This document shows, one piece after another, positions 35,804 through 48,590 of a DNA stretch of 64,000 bases; the first letter of the stretch is position 1; each line of letters starts with the position of its first letter. A program made the position numbers and the translations under genes. The notes below the pieces were generated by a model, which was not told the DNA's origin, did no database searches, and saw only the letters and a list, made by a program, of their open reading frames with translations. Source of the stretch: Rhynchospora pubera (taxonomy: Eukaryota > Streptophyta > Magnoliopsida > Poales > Cyperaceae); assembly GCA_028095005.1 (NCBI GenBank), contig CM051459.1, forward strand, positions 200,981,902-201,045,901, read 5' to 3'.

Positions 35804-37280
35804 ATTGGAAAAAGGGAAAAAAAAATTCTCCTGCCAAGCAATAATTAATAGCATGTAGCCAAAATAATAATAACTCCAACCTTGCGATTAAGGAGTCAAG
35901 CCTTGCGATTTTAATTATAACTTAAACCTCTTATAAAACTGATTAATTCAGGTATAAATCAGCTAAACGTATGGGCAATTCATCGTCTTCACAAAACCAA
36001 CCAAGGCTTATTTTCCATTCATCTCAACTCGTCCCAACAGTTAGCGCTGTCAATATCCGTCCGTTTCGGACGTTTTCATTCCGTTCCGTCCGAAACGGAA
36101 CGGAATTGGAAGGGTTTGTGGTTACGTTTCAGGACACGGAACAGAAGTGGAAAAATTTTTGGTTTCGTTAAACCATACGGAATGGAAGCGGAACAGCCCA
36201 GTTACGTTCCGTATTCTAACGTTATAACGTCGGCCCATATATTCTACAGCCCATATATCATATTTATATCTATAATTTATATCTATATGTTAGAAACTGC
36301 GGAGAGAAAACTGGGAGAGGTCTCGCGCGTGAAGCTGCCTCATTATAACCTAGATCTAGGATTGTACAATCGCCGCTCCTCGATTGTATCTCCCTCTCAG
36401 CCTCTCTCCTCTTCTCTCTCGAATGCATCTCCGGATCTCCCTCTCTCTTCTCTCTCCTCTTGTCTCTGCTGACAACTTGTGTCACATGCGCCTATGTGGC
36501 TCTGTGTGACTGTGTCCTTTGTGAGTTGTGAGGCTCGAGTGTGACTGTACCTTCCATCGCCAACTCGCCGTCAGCCGTCAATCAGTATGGACTATTTGGT
36601 AGAGGTAGTACAGAGCCAATCATTTCTACTTTTTAGCAAGCAATTGTTGCTAACTTGCTATTATATAGCAATTAGCAAAGGTAGAGAGAAGAGGAAAAAT
36701 CAGAAAAGTGAGAAGAGGAAAGCCAAAAGCAAAATTCAAAAAGAGAAATAGGTAAACCTCACTAACTCAGTTGATTTTCCGTCTTCTATTTTTCGCTTCT
36801 ATTCTTTGATTTTTGTCTGTATAATACCCACACATAGTTCACCAGAGAAGAGGAAAAAATCATAAAAGTGAGAAAAGTGTTTTTTGGCTTCTGTTTTTTT
36901 ATTTTTTCGCCTTCTATTTTTTTTTTTTGCATGGCTGAAGTGAGAAAAGTGACTGTTGGAGAGGAACCTTGCTCAGTTGCTCAGTTGCTCAGTTTGAATG
37001 GCTGATCTTGAGGGAGTAAGAAGTGTTGAATCGGATTCAGAGCCAGACATTGCTGAAGACATTGCAAATGAAAATGAGTATGTCATTTTTAGCTCAAAAT
37101 TAGTTGCATTAATTGTCAGATTGTTACTTTGTTAGTATTTATTAGCTGCATTTACTGTTAGCTTGTTTACTGTTACTGTATTTATCAGCTGGATTTATTT
37201 TTAGCTCAAAATTAGTTGCATTTATTGTTAATGGATTTACTGTTAATTAGTAGCATAACTGTTAGTATTTATTAGCTGCA

Positions 37281-37430
37281 TTTATTAGTTCTTATTTTAG
37301 TTGCATTTAGTATTGTAATGATATGGAATTTATTAGTTCTTATTTTAGTTGCATTTAGTACTGTAATGATATGGCATTTATGAGGTCTTATTTTAGTTGC
37401 ATTCAGTACAGCATTTATTAGTTCTTATCA
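37281..37430. repeat. 48-bp tandem repeat in transposase intron 1
   Basis: Units start at 37281, 37329 and 37377 (tttattagttcttatttt) and carry a ttgcattta core. A partial unit follows. Confidence 0.8.
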
Positions 37431-39246
37431 ATTCTTATTTTAGTTGCATCTAGTACTGTTATTGTTATAATGGCTCAAAATTCTTATTTTATTTTCATAC
37501 ATTTACCTCAAAAATATAACAAAATTTTCCTCCATAAATATAATGCGAGTGGCTAAACAAAAGTTACAAAAATTGCTTCTTAGGGGCTTCCTTAGTCGAC
37601 TATCTATCACAAACTATACTGTTCCTAACAGGTTAATTTAGTGCATGTTAACAAGTACCTAGAATTCCTCAAAAAAAAAAAGTAGCTTAATTTAATAGTG
37701 AGCAGAAACAAACACATAAAAATACTAAGGGGAATAACTAAAAGGTTTTAATTGTTAAGAGACTAATATGTGACTGATTCTAGAATCAGGTTGGCTACAT
37801 CAATTAGTTGGTGATTAATTTCATGTTTTTTTTATTCTTAGCATGGGTTTACACCCTGATTTAGGTGGTGATCAAATTGAAAGAATTGTGCATGAGGCTA
37901 ATGCACAAGACACTCAAGGTGGAGTTGAGGCACATGCAGCTGAAGGTGGAGTTGAGAATCCAAAAAAGAGAAAAGTTAGGGAAAAAAGAACGACCGCAAC
38001 GGTGTGGGAACACTTCACGAAGGGTACCCGTAAAGATGATGGTTCATATGACGCCACTTGCAATTACTGTGGGGAAGTTTATCCAATGGGAAATCAAAGG
38101 GGAACTGCATCATTGAATCATCATGTTAAGAGTTCATGTAAGAAAATACCAAGTAGGAACAAACGCAATAAGTTGCAACAGATGTTGGAGATGCAGCCTG
38201 GACTTGTAGAAGGTAATGAATAAATCGTTCAAGTTGATTAAATTCATTCTTTTGTAAACATAATTACATTTTCTTGTTGAAGACTAAGCTGTCTGTTTAT
38301 TTTTTTAGGTGAGAACAAAGTGGCTGTATGGAAATTTGACCAAACTACATGTAGAAAAAATTTGGCAATTATGGTCATTGTCCATGAATACCCCTTCAAT
38401 ATTGTGACTCATCATTACTTTAAGGTGTTTTTAAAGAGTCTTCAACCAGAGTTTAGGTTAATATCTAGAAATACACTTAGGTCAGATTGCATTGGGGTGT
38501 ATGAAAAAGAGAGGAGAGATTTGTATGATGAGATTGGAAAATTAGATTGCAAGGTTAGTTTTTCAAGTGATTTGTGGACAAATCATGGGGGAGATAGGGG
38601 TTTCATGGCACTCACTTGTCATTACATAGATGACAGTTGGAGAATTAGGAAGAGAATACTTAATTTTAGCCCTCTTCCTTCTCCACACACCGGCAAACAC
38701 ATTGCTGAATCGTTGATCAGTATGCTAGTCATGTGGAATTTGGACAAAAGGGCTTTTAGCCTTGTGCTTGACAATGCATCATCAAATGATGCTTGCATCA
38801 GAGAGCTTTTGAGTGGATCATTTGTAAGTTATATGAGTTACCTAATTATTTAAGTTACCTAATTATTTAAGTTACCTAATTAATAGTTAGTCACTAATAT
38901 CTTGTGCATGTTTGTTGATGTGTAGAAAGAAGGATTGCCCGTAGGTGGCTCAATTTTTCATCAAAGATGTGGATGCCACATCTTAAATTTGATTGTTCAA
39001 GACGGGCTTGCTGAATTGTATGATGAGATTACAAAAGTTCGCGAGACGATGAAGTACATTCGTCATTCACAAGCTAGAATGGAAAAATTTCGATTGGCTG
39101 CATCTCAGGTTTGTACTTCAAACTATATCATTGGTTTCAATTAATATTTGAATACGTGAACTAAAAATGTTTGTACTGAAAATGCCAAGTGGCAGCCCCA
39201 ATATGTGAACTAAAAATGTTTGTACTCTATTTGTGTTTATGTATGT

Positions 39247-39371
39247 TGTAGCCCCAAGTGGCAGCCCCAATATGGCAGCCCCAAGTTGTAGCCCCAAGTG
39301 GCAGCCCCAATATGGCAGCCCCAAGTGGCAGCCCCAATATGCCAAGTGGCAGCCCCAATATTTCAGCCCCT
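39247..39371. repeat. Minisatellite in transposase intron 4
   Basis: Repeated ccaagtggcagccccaatatg and tggcagcccc units, GC-rich in an AT-rich intron. A single unit also occurs at 39184-39206. Confidence 0.85.
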
Positions 39372-42012
39372 TTATAATATCTCATATTGTCTATTTGTGT
39401 CTATGTATGTTGAAACAAACTGACCATTGAGGTCACCATGACAATTGCGAAGTTTTATTTAGTGAGAAGGTGTTAAATTGGGAAAGTTTAGGTACATAAT
39501 TGCATTTCTTATTCTTTTTTCTTTTCTGTTATCCTAATTTTAATAAGAGTTTTTCCTATTCTTTTTGCATTAGTATCAACAGACCTATTTGCAAATCTTA
39601 GCATTATACTTACACTTAATTTGTTCATCACTGATTGTTGGGCACTTAGCATATTAGTTCAGCACTTAATTACACTTAATTTTATTTCCAGGCTAAGGCT
39701 TCAGATAAGAGGCCGGCATGGGATGTTTCAACACGTTGGAATTCAACGTATTTAATGCTGGAGCTAGCTTTGCAGCTCAGACCCGCAATTGATAGGTTTG
39801 CTTCTCTTGATAAAAATTACAAACTGAATTTAGATGCCGTAGAGTGGGAAGCAGTGAAAGCTTTGATGGACTGTTTGAAGGTTTTTTATACTGCCACACT
39901 CAAATTCAGTGGCACCAAGTATCCCTCACTTAACCTCTTCTTTCCTGAAATGTGTGAGGTTTTTGTAAACATCAAAAATATGGAAAACAGCCCTTTCCCA
40001 TTTATTCAGCAGATGAGTAAGACAATGTTTCAAAAGTGGGAGAGATATTGGACCATTGGGAATACATTGTTAGCCATTGCTTGTGTTCTAGATCCAAGAT
40101 GCAAGCTAGCGGTTGTAGGGTACTATTTGAAAATCATATACCCTAGCAACTATGAATGGTATATGCGAAACTTGAAAGATTGCATTAGTGCTTTGTTCAA
40201 GGAGTACTTGGAAGCATACTCAAGTAAATTACAGAGCCAACCTAATGCATCAATGGCTCAGACCAAGAGGTATGATCATACAATGGTTTATGTAATTATA
40301 TTTTAATCAATTCAATAACTTGCAATTACTCAGAATTTAACGCCTTTTTATTGCTGGTAGTAAACAAGCTTGTGGGGAATCTAGTGCCACTGTTAGTGAA
40401 GTCAGAGCTGGTTTGAAAGATTTCATTAGTGGAATGCAATCATCAGAACCAGAGCAGTCAGAGCTTGAAGAATACTTAAGTGAGTTCACTTCGGTCAAAA
40501 TTTTATGTAATTTTAGTTGAAAATTATATCCATTGTTAATTGAATATCATATGAATGGTTATTTAGGTCTGCCATTGGATAAAACTAGTGTGGATGATGA
40601 ATTTGACATCCTTACATGGTGGAAGATGAAGGTGCCTAAATATCCAGTGTTGTCTCGAGTAGCCCGAGACATCCTGGCTGTCCCGGCATCTACATGGCAT
40701 CTGAATCCACATTCTCTACTAGTGGCAGGACATTGTCTACTGTAAGAAATTGTTTGAATGATGAGAGCATGGAAGCTCTCATCTGTGCACAAGACTGGTT
40801 GCGTGCTCGTGTGGTCGGTAAGCTCTGTCTTAATTGTTGTTGCCTATGTTTATTTATTTATTTCCAATAGTTGATAGTTATAACACTTGATAATTATAAT
40901 AATATACATGCTATGTTAATATGCAGAGAATGGTGAACAACTTGGTGGTCCAATGTGGGTCACTACCGAAGCGGTATCAGATGGTACCGTTTGTGAAAAT
41001 GAAGAGTTACTTTGATTGTAAGAGACTTGTAACTCTGCAAGTCACATTGTAAGTGCTATTCCTTTTGTGCTTGCTGGAAGAAAGTTTTTGATGACTTGCT
41101 AAGTTGTTGTTTGTCTATTGTTGTCATTTTGTGACTTGTCAGTGAGATCAACTGATCAAGTGCATGTTGCCTGTTAGATCAAGTAGTTGTTTGTCTGTTG
41201 TTGCCTGTTAGATCAAGTAGTTGTAACTTGTAAGTTGAAGCCTAGAGTTTCAGCTCTTGGGCTCCTTACTCTCAACCCCAAGCCGGTATTCTTCGATGAT
41301 GTTGACCTATGTATTTAAAGCTTTATAAGCTTCTGTTTTAAGCAAATGGCTGAGAAAGGTGTCTGAGAAGATAGCTTGGGGGTTGGGAATAGGTGGAGCT
41401 CGTTGCTGGAACTCTGGGTTTCAACTTCATAGCTTTTATTGTGATGTGAACTGATTTGTAGTTGAATTTGTAGTTGTGTAACTTGTGTTTGTGTGCTTGT
41501 GTTATGACCTGATTTTGTGACTAGTCAGACTTGGATTTGTGAACTCAGAAACTATTATGCAAAGTTATTGTTGTGGATTTGTGATTTGTGTTGTCAATTT
41601 TTTTTTTTGGATTAAATTATGGAAGTTCTGATCTGCTGTCTCTGTTTAACATTTTTTAACGTTTGTAACGTTATTCCGTTTAATAAAAACGGAACATAAA
41701 CATAAGGGATTTTATTTACACTTTAAATACGGAACATTAAGTGGAAATTAACAGTGTACCGTGTTAAATTATGGAACGTAAACGTAAGGCAGTATTTCCG
41801 TTCCATCTCACACGTTTTGACAGCCCTACCAACAGTGGCTACCTTGTCCCCTTCATTGACAAGTCAAATATTGCACAGTAGAAGCTATTTTGAGATCAAT
41901 TGCTCGGTGTCATCAATACCATCTAATGGATTTCTGACTCCTAAAAGGAAACTTATGTTGCTTAGAGGTATTTTTTTTTTCATATATGGAAACTGATATC
42001 TAAATCATATGG

Positions 42013-42160
42013 GGCTCCGTTTGGATGGTGTGGGAATAAGAGGAATAATAGAAGGAGTATTGGGAAGTGTGTAATTTTGTGAAGGATTTGGATTGTTTAT
42101 AATAAATTTAGGAGTAGGAAGAAGCTATTTTCTTATTCTTACACTCATCCAAACGGAGCC
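42013..42160. mobile_element. Tourist-like MITE in gene B (148 bp)
   Basis: Ends ggctccgtttggatg and catccaaacggagcc, with atgg on both sides. Gene A has the empty site catatggatattt at about 24766. Confidence 0.85.
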
Positions 42161-42679
42161 ATGGATATTTATTCTATTCTTTGGTAATAACACCAGGTAT
42201 CTGGATTAGTGATTTGGAAGGATTTTGAAAGACTTTGATTGGTTGTAGGGTTTCTTTAGAAATTCCTGTTAGCTGCTACCAAACAATATTGGTTGTAGTC
42301 TTGTAGAATCTAGAATGTTACAGAGCTATTATTTGGATGACTTTGGGTCAACTCACGGAGCCCAAATTGTAACTTTGGTAAAGTTTTGGGCTTCTGGCTA
42401 ATTGCAATATGAGAAACTGGTACAAACTAACAAACGATACGGTTCTTCAGTTTGTTGACAAAAGTAGTAGTACACTAAAATTGATGCACGGATGCAGCAT
42501 CATTATTTTTTCTTTGAATTTCCTTGGCCGTATGGTGCTAGAAAGCGGAACTTATGGATATGGTCTAGAGAATCATATATGGCATCTTATGTGCTTTATC
42601 CTTTGATTTTTCAACAGTAGAAAAGATAAAATTTTGTATTCCTCTTCATACGGTTACCACCCAGCTACTGATCATCTCT

Positions 42680-42868
42680 GGCTCCGTTTGGATGGCTTCT
42701 ACCCGAAATAAGGAATAAGGAATAACCACTTTTTACCAATAAATTTATTTCTAACCATCCAAACTCTTCACAAAAGTTACACACTTCCCAATAAATTTAC
42801 CCCTTTTCAATAAATTTCTTCCTTTCTTCCTTCTTCCTACCTTATTCTCAACGCATCCAAACGGAGCC
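42680..42868. mobile_element. Tourist-like MITE in gene B (189 bp)
   Basis: Ends ggctccgtttggatgg and ccatccaaacggagcc, with tct on both sides. Gene A lacks it (gatcatttctactattt at 25627). It closely resembles the copy at 12327-12514 in inverted orientation. Confidence 0.88.
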
Positions 42869-42926
42869 TCTATTATTATTTCATAAGAATAAGAATAAAA
42901 CATATACTTGGGTAGGTGGCGATTTT

Positions 42927-43293
42927 TTTTGAGGGTAGGGTTAACCCTACAAGATTTTCATTAAATAAGAAGATATCAAAAATCGGTCAAAAAGAAAAAA
43001 TGAATTTACAATCTGAAACAGCTTAATCCTACAAACAAACTAATATCATCTGTCGTAAGTTTTCCAAAGAATAGAGTCCTGGATGATCCTTCTAATGGAG
43101 GTATGTGCATTCGGTCTCTTCCCTTCAAAGATACAGAGGTTTCGATCCTTCCATATTCTCCACATAGCTGCCAGCCATAGACTAGACTTGTTAAGAAATA
43201 TTGTTTTATTCCTATCCCAAAAATTAATGACTTCATCAGCTTGGTGTATTATCAGCCCATTCCCTATGTAGCTGTTTCTGATTTGGGCTGATA
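42927..43293 (-). mobile_element. 5'-truncated LINE fragment
   Basis: A target-site duplication of about 23 bp starting atacttgggtaggtggc (42904-42926, 43294-43316) brackets it. On the minus strand it carries the C-terminal part of a LINE ORF2 (WLAAMWRIWKDRNLCIFEGK) and ends in an A-tail (poly-T on the plus strand at 42923-42930). The rest of ORF2 is missing, as is usual for 5'-truncated LINE copies. Confidence 0.88.
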
Positions 43294-43316
43294 ATACTTG
43301 GGTAGGTGGCGATTTT

Positions 43317-43668
43317 ATGTAGCTGTTTCTTGTAATAACTGGCTGATTGAAAATAAGATATGGGCCTCCATGGTTAACTTCCAGTGTATGGACTATTAAG
43401 CGGCCCAAGGATAGGTTATTGTCTGGCCGTCCGCTGTTTGTTTTGTCAAATAGGCGTAAATGCAGCCCGAATTTGGAACCCCTCCGACGTCCGACCCTTT
43501 TAATTCGTCCAGTCCAACTCGTATTTTAACAGGTTCAAATATTATTCTAGTTGGATCGTATTTTAATTGTATTAACCCGATTGTACTGGGTCGAATTATA
43601 TTTTTATTTTTGATAATTCGGTTTGTACCCAACCCGGTTAATTAATTTTAAATCGGATTCCATCATCG
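43317..43668. other. Spacer after gene B
   Basis: It matches gene A flank only to about 43330. The rest has cccgaccc/acccgg words typical of degraded repeats. No gene. Confidence 0.4.
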
Positions 43669-43852
43669 CAATATTGCATTTACTCTTTTTCTGGCCTATT
43701 TTATTTGCAAATACATTGATCAAATGTTGAGTAGTCATAGCTAGTAAATTTATTGGAATCCTCCCAATATTGCATTTACTCTTTTTCTGGCCTATTTTAT
43801 TTACAAATCCATTGATCAAATGTTGAGTAGTCATAGCTAGTAAATTTATTGA
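43669..43852. repeat. 96-bp tandem duplication
   Basis: Unit 1 starts caatattgcatttactcttt at 43669 and unit 2 at 43765. They are nearly identical, which suggests a recent event. Confidence 0.92.
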
Positions 43853-44217
43853 CATTGGCTAGCAAGTAATAAATATATTTCAAATTTCTAGTGCAAATAT
43901 TGGATTAACAAATATATAAATATATTGTTTTACAAAATATATAAATATATTATTGTAATTATTAATTATTTTATATATACTGTCATATTTAATTTTTTGA
44001 AAAAAAATACATATCCCCGCATCGGCACCGTATCCGATATGACAGGCGCTAAACGTGCAGTGCGTACATATTTGTTAAACCTTCCTTGACAAACTTATCT
44101 CCTTAAAAACTTAAGTTATGTAATTCAGGTTACTTTCTTGTAATGTAGTCTAGGTGTTAAAAGAATATAAGATATAGGTAGAGTAGTCTAATAGTCCGAA
44201 TTAAATTTTGAAAATTA

Positions 44218-44465
44218 CCCATTTGTTATATATCTTGAATAGGTTGTGAAGTCAAATTCACGTATTGCAATTAGCTTGATCATGATTAATGTGTTCGTCT
44301 AAGCTCCATTAAGCATTCAGTCCCTGTCCTTCATAGGAAAACCGAAAACGGTATGGAAAAAAAAACAAAACAAACACGGAGAACCTAGCATTTTTATGTT
44401 TTTTTTTTTCCGGAATATCCAATAGTAATTAATGTGCAATTCGTTAAGAAAGAGGGACTACTTAA
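44218..44465. repeat. Duplicated spacer block Z, copy 2
   Basis: The counterpart of 12091-12545, without the MITE (empty TAA site at 44445-44447). Confidence 0.8.
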
Positions 44466-44535
44466 TTCCTATTTTTGGATAATTCTGTCAATTATTAAAA
44501 TTGAAATTCAATTTCGAAATTTAATTCCTAATATA

Positions 44536-44634
44536 GGCTGTGTTTGGTAGCTCACCGAATATGGTATTCGCGAACAAAAAAAATTTGCGCGCAAACCAAA
44601 TACGTCACCATACTCAGGAGTTCACGAACACAGC
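44536..44634. mobile_element. Small MITE-like inverted repeat (about 99 bp)
   Basis: ggctgtgtttggtagctcac and its partner near gttcacgaacacagcc pair imperfectly. Tourist-like in look. The target-site duplication is not certain. Confidence 0.4.
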
Positions 44635-45709
44635 CCTATTTCGCAATTCCATCATTTTTCGCGAACTACGCGAATACCCCCTCACGAACTGAAATAGTAA
44701 TTTTTTATTCACGCAATTTAATTCTGGGTTCGCAAACTTCGATGTTTCGTTGGTTGCATAGTGTATATCATAAAACATTCATAGTTCACTGACCCAATCA
44801 ACAGTAAACTTTCGCTCATCGTCAGACGTCCGATTTTTGCCTGCTCGTGATGGATTTAATCCTGCCCATCCGTCTCCGCCAAAAATTTCTGTTGTAGATT
44901 TGATGTATGTTATTTGTTGTTGCCTTCCATGTTGCGCAAAATAACTTGGCTGCCTTTCTATTCGAGTTCAGCCAGACGCAGGGGCGGCTACATGATGTCT
45001 CATCTTTTGATCTGTAATGTAGATATTCTGTGCATTCTTTTTCTGTTGCCTTCTGTGATACTGCTTATTGGTTCTCCTTCTCAGCTTCTCCGATCCATTC
45101 ATCACAACAGACCCTTCGTCTCAGCCACACTAAACCTCTCTCTCGAAGCTTCCGTCTCTCTTTCTCCGTACCTCCCTCTCTTTCTCGCTTCTTCCAGATC
45201 TATCTATCTCCGTTCTTCTCCGATTATCCCTCCTCTCTTCATCCCACAGACCAGTGACGAGGTTCTCATTTAATTTATGAAGGAAAACTTGGTCGTCGTT
45301 TCAGATAAAACCGATTGGCGGAGAGAAATAGAGCGCGAGTCGTGGTCCATATTGGTGGGGAACAACCAAACTGCAGCCTAAATTTTTAGAGTGTGTCGAT
45401 CAAGCCTTCGCAACAGTTCCCTTGAGCAACTGCTCCTCGGTTTTCTCATCTGATGCTTGAAAAAACAATCAAAAGCAAAATCAGGATAGTGCAGCAATTG
45501 GGGGAGATAAAGATGGGGAATCGTGGCAACGTGGGAGAGGCTGATTACTGATTGTCAGAGTTTTTTTTTTTGGCATCGCTGTTCAAGATCAGAAACCCGC
45601 ATCTTTATCGGCTTAGCTCTTATTTTTCATTGCTCCTGTTCGTTCTGTTTATGATTGGAAAATAGAAACTATTTGTTTCCTTTGTAGGAGCATGTATTTT
45701 AGGTTGGAA

Positions 45710-46482
45710 GATGCAAAACAGCAGGGCTTTGCAGCCATTTGAGGCAGTTCAGAACAAGTATGGGTTCGATTATTTTTCATTGCTCCTCTCCGATCTCAGT
45801 GCTCTCACCTCTCAGCCGTGACAGAGGCAGCCAGGTTTTCAGTTCTTCTTCTTTTTTTTCCCCATCTGCTTGCTTCTTCTTCTTTCTGTCTACTTCCTTC
45901 TCTTTTCATTGGTACATTCTTAGTTGTTCTTTTCGCACTGTAGCACAACTCTGATTTTAGACGGATGAGCCGACGACTGGATGTGAGGAGCTCAAAATCA
46001 AGTATGTTAGGAGGCTGTGAGTATTATTTTCATATTGCTTTTTACCAAATTTTTTTCATATTGCCTACACAAAATCATCAGTTGTTTCTATAACTTTTCG
46101 TTTGTAGTTATGTGAGTTAAAAGTCCATGCCTCCATGGAATAAAAGGCTCTGGACTGAACTGAGAAGTCCATACAATCTTTTCCAATAGTTCGATTAGTT
46201 AATTACTCTGAAATTTGGTATATTAATTAGCTGTTTGAAATAAGAAATAAAAATTTTTAACTTAAGATGTGTTAAGAGCTGTTTAAAAATGAGAAGAGAC
46301 TTAAGTAGGATATCATAAGAATTTTGAGTTCCTTGCTTTGTTCCTTTTTAATACTGTTTCTTGGGTACTTCCTATTTATTTTTGTTCCTTTTCTAGAGTG
46401 GTGGTGCCATTACAGCATACAAGAGTAGCCTGAGTGCTCAGATAAAAAGAAGCCTTGCACAAAAGAAACCTAAAGTTTCTTA
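45710..46482 (+). CDS. Weak multi-exon gene candidate
   Basis: Possible exons: 45710 onward (MQNSRALQPFEAVQNK, donor CAA/gtatgg at about 45757); from 45961 (ctgattttag acceptor, donor ggaggct/gtgagt near 46018); and from about 46399 to the TAG near 46482. The last reads AITAYKSSLSAQIKRSLAQK in one phase. Two joining schemes stay open, in different frames, so the product cannot be fixed. The pyrimidine-rich sequence upstream (45070-45240) looks like a plant leader. Not recognised; it could be a captured or decayed gene fragment. Confidence 0.22.
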
Positions 46483-46489
46483 GGGGAAA

Positions 46490-48590
46490 AAATATACTGG
46501 ATTTGAAGGTTCGTTGTTTTCTATGCTGAAATTTTAGGGGAAAAAATCAGTTGCATTTAGCTTTTATTGGACAGTTTTGTCGCTTATGAAAAATCAAGAA
46601 TTGCTAGGCTGAAATGCTTTATTGTGTATCTATGCTTCAAAGATGTAATTTATTTCTTTTGTTGAAATTTGCTAAAGGAACAGGTTTGTTCCTTTTATAG
46701 AAATGTGCATGCAACCCCAACCTGGATTAGATCTAAACAGGTGCAAAGCTCTATTTAAGTCAAGATAGAGATGCCAAGCATAGCTATCTGTACCAGTTAT
46801 ACCATTCATGACTTGAACCAAAGTATGACAGTCCAGCATGATTAAGCAATTTGTTATATCTTCAACCTGGATAGAATTCGTAGCCAACAACAGTTTGTTA
46901 AAATCTGCATTTAGAGATGAGGTTGCAGACCCATTATGGAGTGCACAATTTACCAGGCCAACCTCAGAATAAAGAACTCATGTACACTTCTTATTTAAGT
47001 AAAGTTTGTAATGAATTCATAATGAGAAGTTTGTAGAGTTGCAGGTTTAATGCATGTTCTAAACTTTTTTTTTGTCAAAGTAATATTCATTTGATCTTGC
47101 AGGTTGAGAATGCACCATATGTGATACTTTTTTAGTGAAAGGTGGGTTGTATATCATCTCAAGGGTTTCCAGCTCAATTGATTATCTGAGGTCTTGCTGA
47201 TTTTAATTTAACACTGTGAAGTGTCTTTAATATAACCCTGTTCATATTCAGTTTACTCTTGAGTCTTCATTGTCACCGACTAAATTTTAAACCATTTATT
47301 CTATGTATTCTGCTGCCTGATCCACTTAATAAATTGAAATAAAATTTGCATTTCAGAAGAGTTTCAACATGCAACGTTGATTCTACAGTAATTACTAAAT
47401 TGCATTTAACGCGAGAAATCTACGTGATTTATTATTTAAATGTGTCAGGAAACACGAGAAATCTTTTTTGGATCATGGAGACTCCAAAAAAGATAGCATA
47501 TGAGTAAATATCTTTTATCTTAGAACAGACAACATATAAAATGTTCAATATATGAGTGTACTAAGGAAATAGACATTATAATAGTACCGAACTTTGTTTC
47601 TCTCTCTATATTAATTAGGTTCTGCAAATGGTGTGAGTAGACTTAAGGCATCAACTGTGCATCTTGCGAGAACAAGTTGGTATGTCCCATTTTATTTACA
47701 TGCACTTCTGTTTAAGTGATTAGTGTGTAGAGGTCATAAGAAAATTTGAATCATTCGATATGTTGCTTGCTGTCTTCAATATGGAAGAGGAGCAGACTAA
47801 GGGGTCAAGGGAGCTGGGTTTTTGGCTAATGACAATTCTTACAACTTTTGTAGATTACTATGTACCTCATTTTTGCAACAATGACTATAAATAGATATTT
47901 GCTAATTTGGTGATTATATTAGAATGTTAGGCATTTCAATGGAAAAGTATGTTGAATAGTGAAAATATGCACTTAATTAGTTGTATTATCAAGATCCCAA
48001 TACAATAATTATTAAATGAAGAATTTATATTGTTGTTGTAATCAGATGGAAAAAGAGTCACAAATGTATTATTATGATCGCTTTTCCTTAACATACTTTT
48101 TGTAGAAAACTTGATTCATTTTCTTTCAAGTGATGCAATTTATTTTTCCTTTTCTACTTTTATGGATCTATTTTCTCAATTATAAAAGTAATAATCCGAA
48201 TAATACAAATGGCTTATTTTTGTATGTCAAAACGTTATATTAATGGCCAAATAGCTTAAAAAAATTTTGATACATAAAAATGTACAAGTATGGCTTTAGT
48301 TCCAATTTAATAGGACTAAGACAATAGTAAAATTGGAATTATAAAATAAAAAGATCTAAATACAAAAATTTTAGAGTAAAATTATTATTATCAAAAATTG
48401 AAATCGAAATTATTAAGAGGCCGTCTAACACAATATAAAGATCTTTCTGAGCCACTGTTATTTAGATAAATGAATGATATAGGTGTTGAACCATAAAAAA
48501 AAATGGTGATAAAAAGAGAGAATAAGCAAAATGGGTGGAGGAGGTGACCAATTTCTCATAAAAAAAAAATTTATACGACATACACAGAGC
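46490..48590. other. AT-rich spacer
   Basis: No gene, RNA or bounded repeat supported. Confidence 0.4.

Larger units (their letters stand above)
36998..41015 (+). pseudogene. hAT transposase, one frameshift from intact
   Basis: Exons are 36998-37077, 37842-38212, 38309-38823, 38926-39108, 39692-40269, 40361-40479, 40567-40817 and 40927-41015, all with GT-AG sites and consistent phases. Exon 2 encodes a BED zinc finger (CNYCGEVYP then NHHVKSSC) after a basic KKRKVREKR stretch that could be a nuclear signal. Exons 3-5 hold the RNase H-like core (SSDLWTNHGGD, LVLDNASSND, RCGCHILNLIVQDGL, DVSTRWNSTYLML). Exon 7 holds the C-terminal dimerisation domain (DILTWWKMKVPKYPVLS). A one-base deletion near 40693 breaks exon 7 after ILAVPAST. 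The correct frame resumes as MASESTFSTSGRTLS and runs to the stop at 41013-41015. About 700 codons, a normal length for the family. Confidence 0.92.
36042..41828 (+). mobile_element. Coding hAT transposon (5,787 bp)
   Basis: The ends tagcgctgtcaa and ttgacagcccta pair. The exact 8-bp duplication is ccaacagt (36034-36041, 41829-41836), and gene A shows the empty site. The subterminal 150 bases at each end are rich in cgg/ccg words such as ccgtttcgg and acggaac. It carries an eight-exon transposase gene. Confidence 0.95.
35971..42003 (+). pseudogene. Gene B: gene A paralogue broken by hAT insertion
   Basis: The coding exon starts at 35971 (MGNSSSSQNQPRL), runs to 36041, is interrupted by the 5.8-kb hAT element, and resumes at 41837 through TPKRKLMLLR to the conserved donor at about 41968. 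Without the element and one copy of the target site the exon would be open. The coding exons 2 and 3 of gene A have no counterpart before 45 kb, and the leader intron donor has changed from aaggtacgt to aagttacgt. It is therefore a decayed, incomplete duplicate. Confidence 0.8.
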
